From CAVQCA01 sp963763115 (GTDB lineage: Bacteria; Pseudomonadota; Gammaproteobacteria; UBA9214), in contig CAVXNM010000052.1 of NCBI GenBank assembly GCA_963763115.1, positions 28,960 through 92,959 of the forward strand: 64,000 nucleotides of DNA, written 5' to 3'. Below, one piece after another: positions 36,953 to 45,993 of the stretch. Made by a program: the position numbers and the translations under genes. Below the pieces are notes generated by a model, which did not search any database, was not told the origin of the DNA, and saw only the letters and a program-made list of their open reading frames with translations. How positions within the stretch are numbered: position 1 is the first letter of the stretch; each line of letters begins with the position of its first letter.

Positions 36953-38248
36953 ATGTCTTCCTGTATGAACAAGCCGCCGAGTGTGCTGGGCACCATCTGG
37001 ACCCTGATCAGCCGTAACCGCCTGAAAACGCCCGCTGCGAGCGAGTGCTGCTGTGTTGGCTTTGTCGGCAACATCCCTGAACCCCGGGGGGGGGCGGAGC
37101 TGTTTCTGCAGAGTCTGATCGCGCAGCTCAGCGAACTGCCGGTCAGGATGGTACTGGTGCGCTGGCAAAGACAGATCATGCATTACGACGGATCGAGAAC
37201 CGAGCAGGTGTATCGCGACCGGGAGACCATCGAACAGGATGCAGACACCGGCACCAGAATACACTATTTGCTGCGTCACACGCCCCGCTGGTTGATCCCC
37301 AGGCTCATCAGGATTTTCGGTCTTGCCGTAAAGGCCACGGGTTTCCTGCATGGCGAAGGCGTCCAGGTCATTCACTGCCACCTGCTGGTGCCCAATATCT
37401 ATTATGCATTCATAGCCGCCCGGATACTCCGAGTTCCGTTGGTCGTCACTATTCATGGACTGGTGGATATCGAGCAGCCCGGGCAATTTCTTCACCAGCC
37501 CGGGCAATTTCTTCACCGTCGCTACGCGGCATTCGAAAAGCGACTGCTCGTACGGGTTCTGAAAAACTGCGACCGTGTCATTGCCGTAAGCCGGGAAATC
37601 AGGGATTACTGCGAGAGCCTGGGAATACCGAACCTGGAGATCAAAAGCGGCGGTATCGATACCCGCTATTTCAGTCCTGCGGGTGAAGATGAATGCGGAA
37701 TCCTGTTCATCGGCAATCTGACCGACAGCAAGGGCTTCAACCTTCTGTTGCAGGCCTATGAGCGACTGAGAGGCCGCATCAGTGAACCGCTGAATCTCGC
37801 GGGCAAGAATCCGGCGAACCATGACTTCAGCCGCGATCCGGACATCAGTTACCTCGGTGTCCTGTCCAGGGAGGATCTGCGCCGGGCGATCCAGGGATCA
37901 AAACTCGTGGTGCTGCCCTCGAAAAGCGAGGGACTGCCGCTGGCAGTGCTCGAAGCGCTGTCATGCAACAAGCCGGTGCTGGTAACGCCGGTGGGCGAAC
38001 TGGCCCACCTGATTGTTGACGGTGAGAACGGCTTTCTGTGTGCTACCGGCTCGGTCGATTCGCTGGCGGACAAGTTGGTGGAAATACTGGGTAATTATCC
38101 GCAAATCAGGGCGTCCCTTGGCTGCAAGCCCCGTGATTCGGTTCGGGAATATGATATCCGGCATCTGGCCCGGTGGCACTGGCACCTGTACCGCCAGCAT
38201 ATCGCCTCGGCAGCCGGGTTGCCGCAACTCGCCAAAAACAGAACCTGA
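36953..38248 (+). CDS. family 4 glycosyltransferase
   Basis: 431 residues in the GT-B fold. GNIPEPRGGAELFLQSL near residue 45 is the N-terminal glycine-rich loop. GNLTDSKGFNLLLQAYERL and VVLPSKSEGLPLAVLEALSCNKPVLVTPVGEL form the donor-binding C-terminal half with the EX7E motif (E at SEGLPLAVLE). A 21-base tandem duplication at 37476-37517 adds a second QPGQFLH. The start ATG at 36953 is 19 bases after the previous stop region. It probably adds a sugar to a lipid-linked glycan. Confidence 0.87.
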   Translation: MSSCMNKPPSVLGTIWTLISRNRLKTPAASECCCVGFVGNIPEPRGGAELFLQSLIAQLSELPVRMVLVRWQRQIMHYDGSRTEQVYRDRETIEQDADTGTRIHYLLRHTPRWLIPRLIRIFGLAVKATGFLHGEGVQVIHCHLLVPNIYYAFIAARILRVPLVVTIHGLVDIEQPGQFLHQPGQFLHRRYAAFEKRLLVRVLKNCDRVIAVSREIRDYCESLGIPNLEIKSGGIDTRYFSPAGEDECGILFIGNLTDSKGFNLLLQAYERLRGRISEPLNLAGKNPANHDFSRDPDISYLGVLSREDLRRAIQGSKLVVLPSKSEGLPLAVLEALSCNKPVLVTPVGELAHLIVDGENGFLCATGSVDSLADKLVEILGNYPQIRASLGCKPRDSVREYDIRHLARWHWHLYRQHIASAAGLPQLAKNRT

Positions 38249-38249
38249 T

Positions 38250-39614
38250 ATGCACGGCTTAACAAAGGAAAACGGCTGGTCGATCAAGAGCAATCTGTTG
38301 CTGCCGACACTCATGCGCCTGGATCAGATAAAGCCGGTCGGCCGGATCTTCCGCTTGGCATACCGGGCAAGCGCACTGGGCATCGCCCGGGTCCTGCGCC
38401 GACCGGGCGTGTGCAACATCTACCTGAGACGCGGCATCGCCAAGAATGAGTTCATGCCGTTTCTCAGCGATATTGATTTGCTGGTGATCACCGACTCCGA
38501 AGCGACCAGTATAAACATCGAGGCGCGGCTTGAGAAACTGCGGCGTCTGCTACCGATGCTGGAATCGCAGTCCCCGGTCGTCACACTCTCGCAGTTTCAT
38601 GGTTGGCTGGAGCCCGACAGGTTTGCTGAGAACAGATCGTTCTTGTATCGTATTCTGGAGGCGCGGGGCACCTGGGAAACGTTATATTCCCGTGATAACG
38701 ATAATCCGCTGGAGAGGACTCGCGAGTTCGGGAGAAACGAGATTATCGCGGTAGTCTTTTCGGAAATACTGTTCTGGCACCGAATTGTGGTTACCGAGTA
38801 CACCGCCTACCGCCTCGGCAGCCGTCAGGCGTCCGGATTGGCGCGGCGCAAGCGTTTTTGCTGGATTTTCATGAAGGCGACCACGGAACTGCATAATTTC
38901 CTGCGCGCACTGCAAAACCGGCGCGAGCCGTTATACACCCGCCGGCAGATAATCGAGTCCGCCATCGAGGAGTCCCACAAGGGCAAACTGACCCGGCTCT
39001 TCAAAAACAATCTCATGATAATCAACAATCATTTCGATCTGCGACACAGTGAAGAGTATCTTTTCGAGTCAATCTCATACCTCTCTTCTGTTTACAGTGA
39101 GTTTCACAGCCTGATGTCGGGGATGCTCGCGGAGGAGACGGAATTTCTGGAGTGGGTGCAGACGGAATGTCATAAGGCCGGGAACCGTGCCGTGCTTGAT
39201 TACCATTCAGTCGACCTCGACGGTTTGACGGATCTGCGCCTGCCAGATGATGTGAATGTGGCCGCGGTCTCTGTCGCCCCGCTGCCAAAATCGAACCGCC
39301 GGCACAAGGTGCTTGTCGTTTTTATACTGAGGTCACCGGTATGCGCCTCGCTGACCATGATAGAAAACTCTCTGGGTGTTATCGCGGACCTCCTGCTGCC
39401 ACAGGGTATCCAGCGCGATCAGCTTGATATCGATCTTGTAGATTATTACGGTTTCAGGTGCTTCGGCATTGCACGTATGATCGGGAATAAAGTCATAATC
39501 GCTTCGCATGAGGACACAGCGTCCCTGCAGCTGCCGCTGTACGCCCGCATGTTCGCTGCCAGGTCGCGGGATGCACGGGTGCAAACGGCGACCAGTGGCT
39601 CAGGTATCACCTGA
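38250..39614 (+). CDS. nucleotidyltransferase-fold protein of unknown function
   Basis: 454 residues from ATG 38250, which overlaps the stop of the preceding gene. Near residues 55-75, NIYLRRGIAKNEFMPFLSDIDLLVI resembles the pol-beta type nucleotidyltransferase core, with SDID giving the two metal aspartates; the usual GS before them reads RG. The remaining 380 residues are mixed helical and have no known motif. It may activate or modify a sugar, lipid or protein in the cluster. I do not recognise a characterised homologue. Confidence 0.5.
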   Translation: MHGLTKENGWSIKSNLLLPTLMRLDQIKPVGRIFRLAYRASALGIARVLRRPGVCNIYLRRGIAKNEFMPFLSDIDLLVITDSEATSINIEARLEKLRRLLPMLESQSPVVTLSQFHGWLEPDRFAENRSFLYRILEARGTWETLYSRDNDNPLERTREFGRNEIIAVVFSEILFWHRIVVTEYTAYRLGSRQASGLARRKRFCWIFMKATTELHNFLRALQNRREPLYTRRQIIESAIEESHKGKLTRLFKNNLMIINNHFDLRHSEEYLFESISYLSSVYSEFHSLMSGMLAEETEFLEWVQTECHKAGNRAVLDYHSVDLDGLTDLRLPDDVNVAAVSVAPLPKSNRRHKVLVVFILRSPVCASLTMIENSLGVIADLLLPQGIQRDQLDIDLVDYYGFRCFGIARMIGNKVIIASHEDTASLQLPLYARMFAARSRDARVQTATSGSGIT

Positions 39615-39710
39615 TACGGGATCCTGTATATGGCTGAAACACGTTTTCCTGCAGCCGGCCGAATGCGCCGCCCGGCAGTAATGGAGCCCGCAGGATAGGG
39701 GACCGGGGCA

Positions 39711-40862
39711 ATGCGAACTTTATTCTGGTCGAGTACCTTCTGGCCCAAGATCGGCGGGGTCGAGGTGCTGGCCTCCAGGCTGCTTCCGGCGCTGCAGTCC
39801 CGAGGCCATGAATTTGCTGTGATTGCACCCCGCTTGGGCCATGCGCAGGAAGACCGGCCGCCTTTCAGAGACATCCCCGTGCATCGCTTTACATTCACCG
39901 ATCCCGCCGTGTTTCGCGATATGGAGTTGCTGGCGGCCACCCGGCAGCGGATCAGCGCCATCAAACGTGATTTCCGGCCGGATCTGGTGCATGTCAATGC
40001 CATCGATGCCGGTATATTTTTTCATCTCACCACGTGGCATGAGCATCCCGCACCCATGCTGGTTACCCTGCATGGCAAATGGAATAATTTACAGGTCACG
40101 CAAAATTCACTGATATCCAGAACCCTGGGCAGGGCAAGCTGGGTTGTCGGTTGTTCCCGGGCGATTCTCGATTACGGCCGTGAATTCGCGCCCGGGATCG
40201 GCACCCGTTCAAGCGTAATCTATAATGGCATCGAGTCATCCCGGGCGGCGGCCCTGCCGCTGTCCCTCAATCCGCCCACCGTACTGTGCCTCGGGCGACT
40301 TGTCCCGGACAAGGGTATTGACATTGCATTGAACGCCTTTGCCACGCTGTCCGAAGCTTACCCTGAATTGCGCGTACTGATCGCCGGCGACGGGGAACTG
40401 CGCAGCGATCTCGAGCAACAGGCGGCCCACCTGGGTATGAACAACGTGGAATTTCTAGGCTGGGTGCCGCCCGGGAGTGTGCCGTCTCTGATCAACAGGG
40501 CGGACATCGTCGTCATGCCATCCCGGCAGGACTCGTTCCCGTTGACGGCACTGGAGGCCGGCATGCTGGGTCGGCCGATTGTTGCGACACGCGTGGGCGG
40601 CCTGCCGGAAATGATCGAGGACGGAACAACCGGTTTGCTGGTTGAGAGTGAAGATGCGGATGCTCTCGGGCGCGCGCTTGCCGGGTTGCTCGCAAGCCCG
40701 CAACGCGCCACACAGCTGGGTCAGGCGGCGCGCGAGCGAGTACTGCGCAAGTTCAGCTGGGAGGGGCATATCGATGCCTACGACAGGCTTTACCGCAGCT
40801 TGGTGGGCGCAACAGCACAACATACTGAACTCCGGGACAGGCTTGTACGGGAAAATGTTTAA
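39711..40862 (+). CDS. family 4 glycosyltransferase
   Basis: 383 residues. N-terminal FWPKIGGVEVLASRLLPAL, middle LCLGRLVPDKGIDIALNAF, and C-terminal RQDSFPLTALEAGMLGRPIVATRVGGLPE carry the GT-B signature with EX7E. It is similar in style to the GT4 at 43886, with the same WP..GG start, so the two may be old duplicates. An almost 100-base gap precedes it. The PqqD gene follows 24 bases later. Confidence 0.88.
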   Translation: MRTLFWSSTFWPKIGGVEVLASRLLPALQSRGHEFAVIAPRLGHAQEDRPPFRDIPVHRFTFTDPAVFRDMELLAATRQRISAIKRDFRPDLVHVNAIDAGIFFHLTTWHEHPAPMLVTLHGKWNNLQVTQNSLISRTLGRASWVVGCSRAILDYGREFAPGIGTRSSVIYNGIESSRAAALPLSLNPPTVLCLGRLVPDKGIDIALNAFATLSEAYPELRVLIAGDGELRSDLEQQAAHLGMNNVEFLGWVPPGSVPSLINRADIVVMPSRQDSFPLTALEAGMLGRPIVATRVGGLPEMIEDGTTGLLVESEDADALGRALAGLLASPQRATQLGQAARERVLRKFSWEGHIDAYDRLYRSLVGATAQHTELRDRLVRENV

Positions 40863-40886
40863 TACCAAACCAGGAGGCTCTGATTC

Positions 40887-41342
40887 ATGATTGACCTGAC
40901 GCAAAGATTCGACCTCGACAACAAGGATGTGGCCGCAAAGGTCATGGATGGCGAGGCCGTGATCATCAATCTTGCCAGCGGCGTTTACTACAGCATGGAC
41001 AAGGTTGGTGCATTCCTCTGGGAGCTGATCCAGTCCGGATACAGCCTGGGACAGTGCATCGATGCCGTTATCAGCCGCTATAACGCCGATCACGGGCAGG
41101 TGCAGGCCGATACGCAGCGGCTGGTTCGGGAACTCATCGAGGAAGGCCTGATAACACCATCCGACCGGGAGGCGGCCGTTCCCGTGGAAAGCGAGTTGCA
41201 GGAAGCGGGGAATCAGCCGTTTGAACCGCCGCAGCTCAATATCTATCGTGATATGGGTGATTTGCTGGCGCTGGACCCACCCATACCGGGATTGCAGATC
41301 AGCCCCTGGGACAAGCCGGAGGCGGACGAGGTTCCGTCGTGA
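40887..41342 (+). CDS. PqqD-family protein with C-terminal extension
   Basis: 151 residues. The first 90 form a PqqD winged helix: VIINLASGVYYSMDKVGAFLWELIQSG, then a helix pair ending VRELIEEGLIT. PqqD proteins hold a precursor peptide for a modifying enzyme, but no radical SAM partner is visible nearby. Relatives lie in exopolysaccharide clusters together with NTP_transf_5 proteins, as here. A proline-rich tail of about 60 residues is unusual. The stop overlaps the GTG of the next gene. Confidence 0.85.
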   Translation: MIDLTQRFDLDNKDVAAKVMDGEAVIINLASGVYYSMDKVGAFLWELIQSGYSLGQCIDAVISRYNADHGQVQADTQRLVRELIEEGLITPSDREAAVPVESELQEAGNQPFEPPQLNIYRDMGDLLALDPPIPGLQISPWDKPEADEVPS

Positions 41343-42085
41343 AGTATGCCGCCGGACTGGTAAGCTGCATCGTGCCGGTCTTCAATGGCGAAAGGTACAT
41401 CCGGGAAACGCTGGACAGCATTTTCGGGCAGACCTATTCGCTACTGGAGGTTATCGTCGCCGATGACGGTTCCACGGACAACACCCGGGACGTGGTGGCG
41501 GTGTTCGGTGCGCGGGTAACCTGCCTGCACCAGGCCAATGCCGGTCCGGCGGCGGCGCGTAACCTCGGGCTGGCCGCGGCACGCGGTGAATTCATCGCCT
41601 TTCTGGATGCAGACGATCTCTGGCACGCGGAAAAACTGCAGCGCCAGATGGCGCTGTTCGCGGAACGCCCGGAACTCGACTATTGTGTCACCCATGTGCA
41701 GAACTTCTGGGAACCTGAAATGGAAGCCGAATCGCAACAATTTCGCGACCACCGCCGGTCCAGGCCACTGCCGGGCTACTCCAGCCAGACAATGCTCGGC
41801 CGGCATAGCCTGTTTGATGCAATCGGCACGTTCAACGAAACCCTGGGACATAGCGATGATACGGAATGGTTCCTGCGCGCGAATGAAAGCGGCGCTACCG
41901 GCGCACTGCACCCGGACGTCCTGGTCTTCAGGCGCCTGCACCCGGCCAATCGTTCCCGCACCAGAGCAGAAAATAGTCGTGATGAATACCTGATGCTCAT
42001 TAAAAACAGCCTGGACAGGCGCCGGCAGGGAAATGCCCCGGTTCAACCCTATACCTTTCCGTCCGTTCCAGAGAGTGATGAATAG
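41339..42085 (+). CDS. family 2 glycosyltransferase
   Basis: 248 residues, a short GT-A protein. VSCIVPVFNGERYIRETLDSI, VIVADDGSTDNTRDVV and the metal motif in FIAFLDADDLW are all standard. The GTG start overlaps the PqqD stop (GTGA), so the two proteins are translated together. There is no membrane helix. It probably adds one sugar on the cytoplasmic side. Confidence 0.87.
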   Translation: MKYAAGLVSCIVPVFNGERYIRETLDSIFGQTYSLLEVIVADDGSTDNTRDVVAVFGARVTCLHQANAGPAAARNLGLAAARGEFIAFLDADDLWHAEKLQRQMALFAERPELDYCVTHVQNFWEPEMEAESQQFRDHRRSRPLPGYSSQTMLGRHSLFDAIGTFNETLGHSDDTEWFLRANESGATGALHPDVLVFRRLHPANRSRTRAENSRDEYLMLIKNSLDRRRQGNAPVQPYTFPSVPESDE

Positions 42086-42814
42086 ATGCATGTCGTGGTG
42101 ACTGGGGCGGCCGGCCTTGTCGGCAGGGAAGTGGTGCAGGCGCTGGATGTCTCCCACGAGCTGTGGCTGGTGGATTGCCAGCCGGTTCCGGGACGCCAGG
42201 CGCTGCGTGCAGACATCAGCAAGCTGCCGGCGGCGGACGATCCCCAAGGCTGGCCTAATGCATTCGCGGGTGCGGACGTGGTCGTGCACCTGGCCGAGGA
42301 TCCGCGGCCCCAGGCGGACTGGCATCGGGTCTTGCACAACAACATCGTCGGTACCTGGAACGTGTTGTGGACGGCCGCCGGGCACGGTGTGCGCCGGATC
42401 GTCTATGCCAGTTCGCACTGGGCCGTTCACCTGCTGCAACCGGAATCTGGATCTGCACTGGCCCGTGACGGCCAGATCGGCACCGGGGTCACGCCGCGGC
42501 CCGATACCCCGTACGGGGCGGCCAAGGTAGCGGGGGAGACGCTCGGCCGCATGCTGGTCGATACCGGCAAATTGCAGACGTTCGTGGCGGTCAGGATCGG
42601 GCACTATGATCCCAAACCGCCCGACGATGACCACTACCGGCACTATGGCATATCCAGGGCCGATATTCGCGAGCTTTTCCGGCGCTGTGTGGAAGGAAAG
42701 TTTACCGGCTTCCATGTGGTGTATGGCGCCTCGGATGTTAGCGCCGGACCGTTCGACTTGTCGGATACCTGCCGCCTGCTCGACTGGGAACCTGGAGGAC
42801 TGGAAATCCGGTAA
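42086..42814 (+). CDS. NAD-dependent epimerase/dehydratase-like SDR
   Basis: 242 residues of an extended short-chain dehydrogenase fold. The NAD loop is VTGAAGLVGREV. Catalytic residues are the SSHW serine near residue 111 and the YGAAK tyrosine and lysine near 148-152. The closest recognised type is uronate dehydrogenase or nucleotide-sugar epimerase, but the chain is short. It starts immediately after the previous stop. It may provide or oxidise a sugar for the glycan. Confidence 0.82.
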   Translation: MHVVVTGAAGLVGREVVQALDVSHELWLVDCQPVPGRQALRADISKLPAADDPQGWPNAFAGADVVVHLAEDPRPQADWHRVLHNNIVGTWNVLWTAAGHGVRRIVYASSHWAVHLLQPESGSALARDGQIGTGVTPRPDTPYGAAKVAGETLGRMLVDTGKLQTFVAVRIGHYDPKPPDDDHYRHYGISRADIRELFRRCVEGKFTGFHVVYGASDVSAGPFDLSDTCRLLDWEPGGLEIR

Positions 42815-42857
42815 CATGTCAAATGATATATAGCACTCAATCCCCCGGAGCCAAAGA

Positions 42858-43790
42858 ATGACAGGCAAACAAGGCCAGGCAACCGCTGCAGCGACACACA
42901 GGGCGCAGTGTCAAACCCTGTTGCTGCGGGCGTTGCTCGAAACCAGCCAGCCGGCGGCACGCGGGGCCTGGGAACAATGGCTGGGTGCCATTGGAGACCC
43001 GGTCGCCTGGCTGCGTGCGGATACCAGCGGTATCAGGCGGCTGTTGCCGCTGCTGCTGGTGGCGGTGCGGCGCAACGACCTGTCCGTCGACAGTCGTTTT
43101 CTGACCGTCATAAGAAGCGCCTATGTCCGCGAGGAGCTGCGCGAGCGTATCTATCGCCGCATCCTGGTGCAGCTGCTTGCGGCCCTGCAGGCCACAGACA
43201 TCGAGGTGATCCTGGTCAATGGTGCCGCGCTTGCCCATAGCGTCTACCCGGAACCGCTGCTGCGCCATTGTCACAACGTCGACCTGTACTGCAATGTCTT
43301 CCATGGTGAACGGATAGCGGACTTATTGGCGGCGTTCGGCTTCCGGGAGACCGCCCGCAAGCGGGGGGACATCGGTTTCGAGCACGGCTCCGGACTGCCT
43401 GTGGAATTGCACCAGCGATTGCTGGGAGCGGACGATGCCACACACCGGTTCGCGGCTGTCTATGCACGCAGCCGGCGGCTCGTGCTCGATGGGAACCCGG
43501 TGCGGATACTGGCGCCTGAAGATGCCCTGTTGCAAATTCGAGCCCACGGAGCCGGCGGAGACGGGATAGCGGCACCCTGGCTGGTCTGTGATGCCTGGAT
43601 GCAGGTCGAACGGGGACCGCAGCTGGACCGGGATTTGCTGCGGGATACCGCGGGCAGCCGCAGGCTGGCAAACGCCCTGGATGACATACTGGCGTATCTG
43701 GCCGGTGAACTGGGAGCCTCCGCTGCGCAGCGGCTCACCCGCCCGGCTGGTGCTGATAGGCAGGGGCTGCGCAAACAGGGTATTTCCTGA
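42858..43790 (+). CDS. NTP_transf_5-type nucleotidyltransferase family protein
   Basis: 310 residues. The segment EVILVNGAALAHSVYPEPLLRHCHNVDLYC corresponds to the LKGxALA...YxDPxLRxxxDIDLLV core of this pol-beta-like family, but the residues before the first Asp are HN instead of the usual D, so catalysis is doubtful. A later FEHGSGLPVELHQRLL is also conserved. The family appears next to PqqD in polysaccharide clusters. Function unknown. Confidence 0.75.
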   Translation: MTGKQGQATAAATHRAQCQTLLLRALLETSQPAARGAWEQWLGAIGDPVAWLRADTSGIRRLLPLLLVAVRRNDLSVDSRFLTVIRSAYVREELRERIYRRILVQLLAALQATDIEVILVNGAALAHSVYPEPLLRHCHNVDLYCNVFHGERIADLLAAFGFRETARKRGDIGFEHGSGLPVELHQRLLGADDATHRFAAVYARSRRLVLDGNPVRILAPEDALLQIRAHGAGGDGIAAPWLVCDAWMQVERGPQLDRDLLRDTAGSRRLANALDDILAYLAGELGASAAQRLTRPAGADRQGLRKQGIS

Positions 43791-43791
43791 C

Positions 43792-43809
43792 AGCATGCTG
43801 CAGCATGCT
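43792..43809. repeat. perfect 18-base palindrome
   Basis: AGCATGCTG and CAGCATGCT form a palindrome with no loop, directly behind the stop at 43790 and 76 bases before the next gene. There is no T run. It could be a binding site for a dimeric protein. Confidence 0.6.
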
Positions 43810-43885
43810 TCCCGATCGATCTGCGACGTGCAGTCGGAGAACGTGGCTTCCCGTTTGCACAATCGCGCTGCGTGAGCCGCACGTC

Positions 43886-45028
43886 ATGAAGATCCTGGTG
43901 CTCTCCGAACTCTTCTGGCCGTATCTTGGCGGCGCCGAGCGACTCGGCGCCAGTCTGATCGCCGACCTGCGGCGGCACGGGCATGAACTCCTGGTTGTCA
44001 CCTCGCACGATCAGCTCAAACTCCCGGATGCAGAACGCTACTGCGGCATTCCCATCCATCGTTTCGCGTTTCGCGATACGTTGAAAAGCGGCAATCCCGC
44101 CGGGGTACTGGCACTGCGCAAACGCGTGACGGCTCTCATTGAAAGTTTTGCGCCCGACTTGATCCACCTGTACCAGCTCGGGGTCAGCGCCTTCTTCCAG
44201 CTGGATACCTTGTGCAGCCAGCCGGCACCCCTGGTGGTGTCGCTGCACAACGATCTTTATCCGAGCCAGTTACGGGACAAGAACTCGCTGTTCATGCGGC
44301 TGTTTCACGAGGCCACGTGGATTACCAGCTGTTCTCAGTCGGCCCTTGATCAGGCGCTGGAACTGGACCCGGGACTCGGGAGCAAGGCGTCACTCATTCA
44401 CAACGGTTTCGAGCTGCCGAACAGCACGCCTGCGCCTTATCCCGGTGAGTCGCGGCGGCTGCTATGCCTGGGGCGTCTGGTCGAGGAGAAGGGGTTTGAT
44501 CTGGCACTGCAGGCGATTGCGAACATCACCGGGCGGTTCCCGGGGGTGCGCATGACCATTGCCGGCCACGGACCGGAACGCAGGGCTCTGGAGGATCTGA
44601 CGGCCAGGCTCGGTCTCGACGGGTGCGTTGACTTCGCCGGCCTGGTTGCACCGGACCAGGTGCCCGGGCTGCTCGACGCGGCGAATATCGTGTTGCTGCC
44701 GTCGCGGCGGGAGGGGCTGCCGGTCGTCGCGCTCGAGGCCGCCTGTGCGGCGCGACCGGTTGTCGCCTCACGCACCGGCGGTCTGGCGGAAATCGTCGCC
44801 GATCGCACGACCGGCATGCTGATCGATATCAACGCCAGCGACCAGCTGGCGGAGAAGATCGATGAGCTGCTGGCACAGCCGGGGCTTGCCGCACGCATGG
44901 GTCTGGCGGCGCGGCAGCGAGTCCAGGAACACTTCAACTGGCAGGGTTACGTGGAGGCGCATCTGGCGCTTTACGGGCAGCTGATGCAATGTGCGCAGCT
45001 TGAGCAAGCCAAGCCTGAGCGCGTCTGA
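43886..45028 (+). CDS. family 4 glycosyltransferase
   Basis: 380 residues from ATG 43886; the frame is open further upstream, but the conserved start is KILVLSELFWPYLGGAERLG. LCLGRLVEEKGFDLALQAIA and SRREGLPVVALEAACAARPVVASRTGGL carry the GT-B donor site and EX7E. It resembles the GT4 at 39711. It is the last glycosyltransferase of the cluster. Confidence 0.88.
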   Translation: MKILVLSELFWPYLGGAERLGASLIADLRRHGHELLVVTSHDQLKLPDAERYCGIPIHRFAFRDTLKSGNPAGVLALRKRVTALIESFAPDLIHLYQLGVSAFFQLDTLCSQPAPLVVSLHNDLYPSQLRDKNSLFMRLFHEATWITSCSQSALDQALELDPGLGSKASLIHNGFELPNSTPAPYPGESRRLLCLGRLVEEKGFDLALQAIANITGRFPGVRMTIAGHGPERRALEDLTARLGLDGCVDFAGLVAPDQVPGLLDAANIVLLPSRREGLPVVALEAACAARPVVASRTGGLAEIVADRTTGMLIDINASDQLAEKIDELLAQPGLAARMGLAARQRVQEHFNWQGYVEAHLALYGQLMQCAQLEQAKPERV

Positions 45029-45079
45029 GAACGGGATAGCGCCTCCCGCGGCGGCGCGAAATTACCGGGGAGGGGATAT

Positions 45080-45763
45080 ATGCCGTGTTATGCGCAATCG
45101 ATTCACCAGCTGTACACTCAGGCTATCAGAGCCGGCTATACGGAGACGGATCTGCTGACACTCAAGGCCGTCTACGCACTGCAGTGCGACCTCTTTGCTG
45201 GAATGATGACGGGCTCGGGCAAACCGCATCTGGTGCACGGCATAGGCACCGCGAGCGTCCTCGTCTGGCTGGACGCGCCGCAGCATGTCGTCCTCGCCGG
45301 CATGATTCACAACGCCTACGGAATGGGAGATTTCGGCGATGGCCTCAAGGGCCTCACCGAGCAACGGCGCCGCGAGGTCAGCAGTATCCTCGGAGCGCGG
45401 GCGGAGGCTTGCGTGCTGCGTTTCCACGAGGTGAAGCCATGGACCGCCGAGGTGGCCGCGCGGCTAAGCGATCAGTTCGCAACGCTTGACACGCCGGACA
45501 GGGACAACTTGCTGATCCGGCTCGCCGATGACCTGGAACACCATCTCGATTACGGTCTGCACTACCGGCAGTCGAAGTGGATGCTGAATAACGCGACGCA
45601 GCGTCGTCCCTGCACGCTGTTGCTTGCTAAACAGCTGCAGCTCCCGCAACTGGTTGCAGAATTCGAACGTGTGTTTGCCGAGTATGACGACGTACAGGCC
45701 CCGCCGGCGCTGTTCGAGGGCCCGCAGAGCCCCATGCAGCTGGTCCCGAGGTCGAGGAGATAG
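45080..45763 (+). CDS. DUF6817-type HD-like protein
   Basis: 227 residues. The segment HLVHGIGTASVLVWL and then HNAYGMGDFGDG have the spacing of an HD-like hydrolase (histidines near residues 51, 54 and 77), as in DUF6817. A later LADDLEHHLDYGLHY adds acidic and histidine residues. A nucleotide or phosphate hydrolase is possible, but no substrate is known. It lies 52 bases after the last glycosyltransferase. Confidence 0.65.
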   Translation: MPCYAQSIHQLYTQAIRAGYTETDLLTLKAVYALQCDLFAGMMTGSGKPHLVHGIGTASVLVWLDAPQHVVLAGMIHNAYGMGDFGDGLKGLTEQRRREVSSILGARAEACVLRFHEVKPWTAEVAARLSDQFATLDTPDRDNLLIRLADDLEHHLDYGLHYRQSKWMLNNATQRRPCTLLLAKQLQLPQLVAEFERVFAEYDDVQAPPALFEGPQSPMQLVPRSRR

Positions 45764-45772
45764 CGTCTCGGT

Positions 45773-45993
45773 CTAGCCGTTGTCGGGCTTGCGCAGTACC
45801 AGCATCTGGAACGGCCGCAGCCGCGGCAGTGCAAATCCCAGGACATTCATTACGGCCCCCTCATAGGTGCCCCGGTAAATGACACATTCACAGCGCATGC
45901 GGAAGTGCCGGGCAAATTCCACGAGCTCTCGCCGGGTATATTCGCGCACGTGGCCCATATGACCAAACTTGCCGAGCTTGCAGGCATTCTTCG
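45773..45993 (-). pseudogene. C-terminal fragment of a methyltransferase, cut by a group II intron
   Basis: Reading leftward from 45993, the frame gives GHVREYTRRELVEFARHF and ends RLRPFQMLVLRKPDNG, which resembles the end of a class I SAM methyltransferase found in polysaccharide clusters. The SAM-binding N-terminal part is missing. The break falls exactly at the GTGCG 5' end of intron A on the opposite strand. The missing half is not found to the right of the introns either. Confidence 0.65.
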
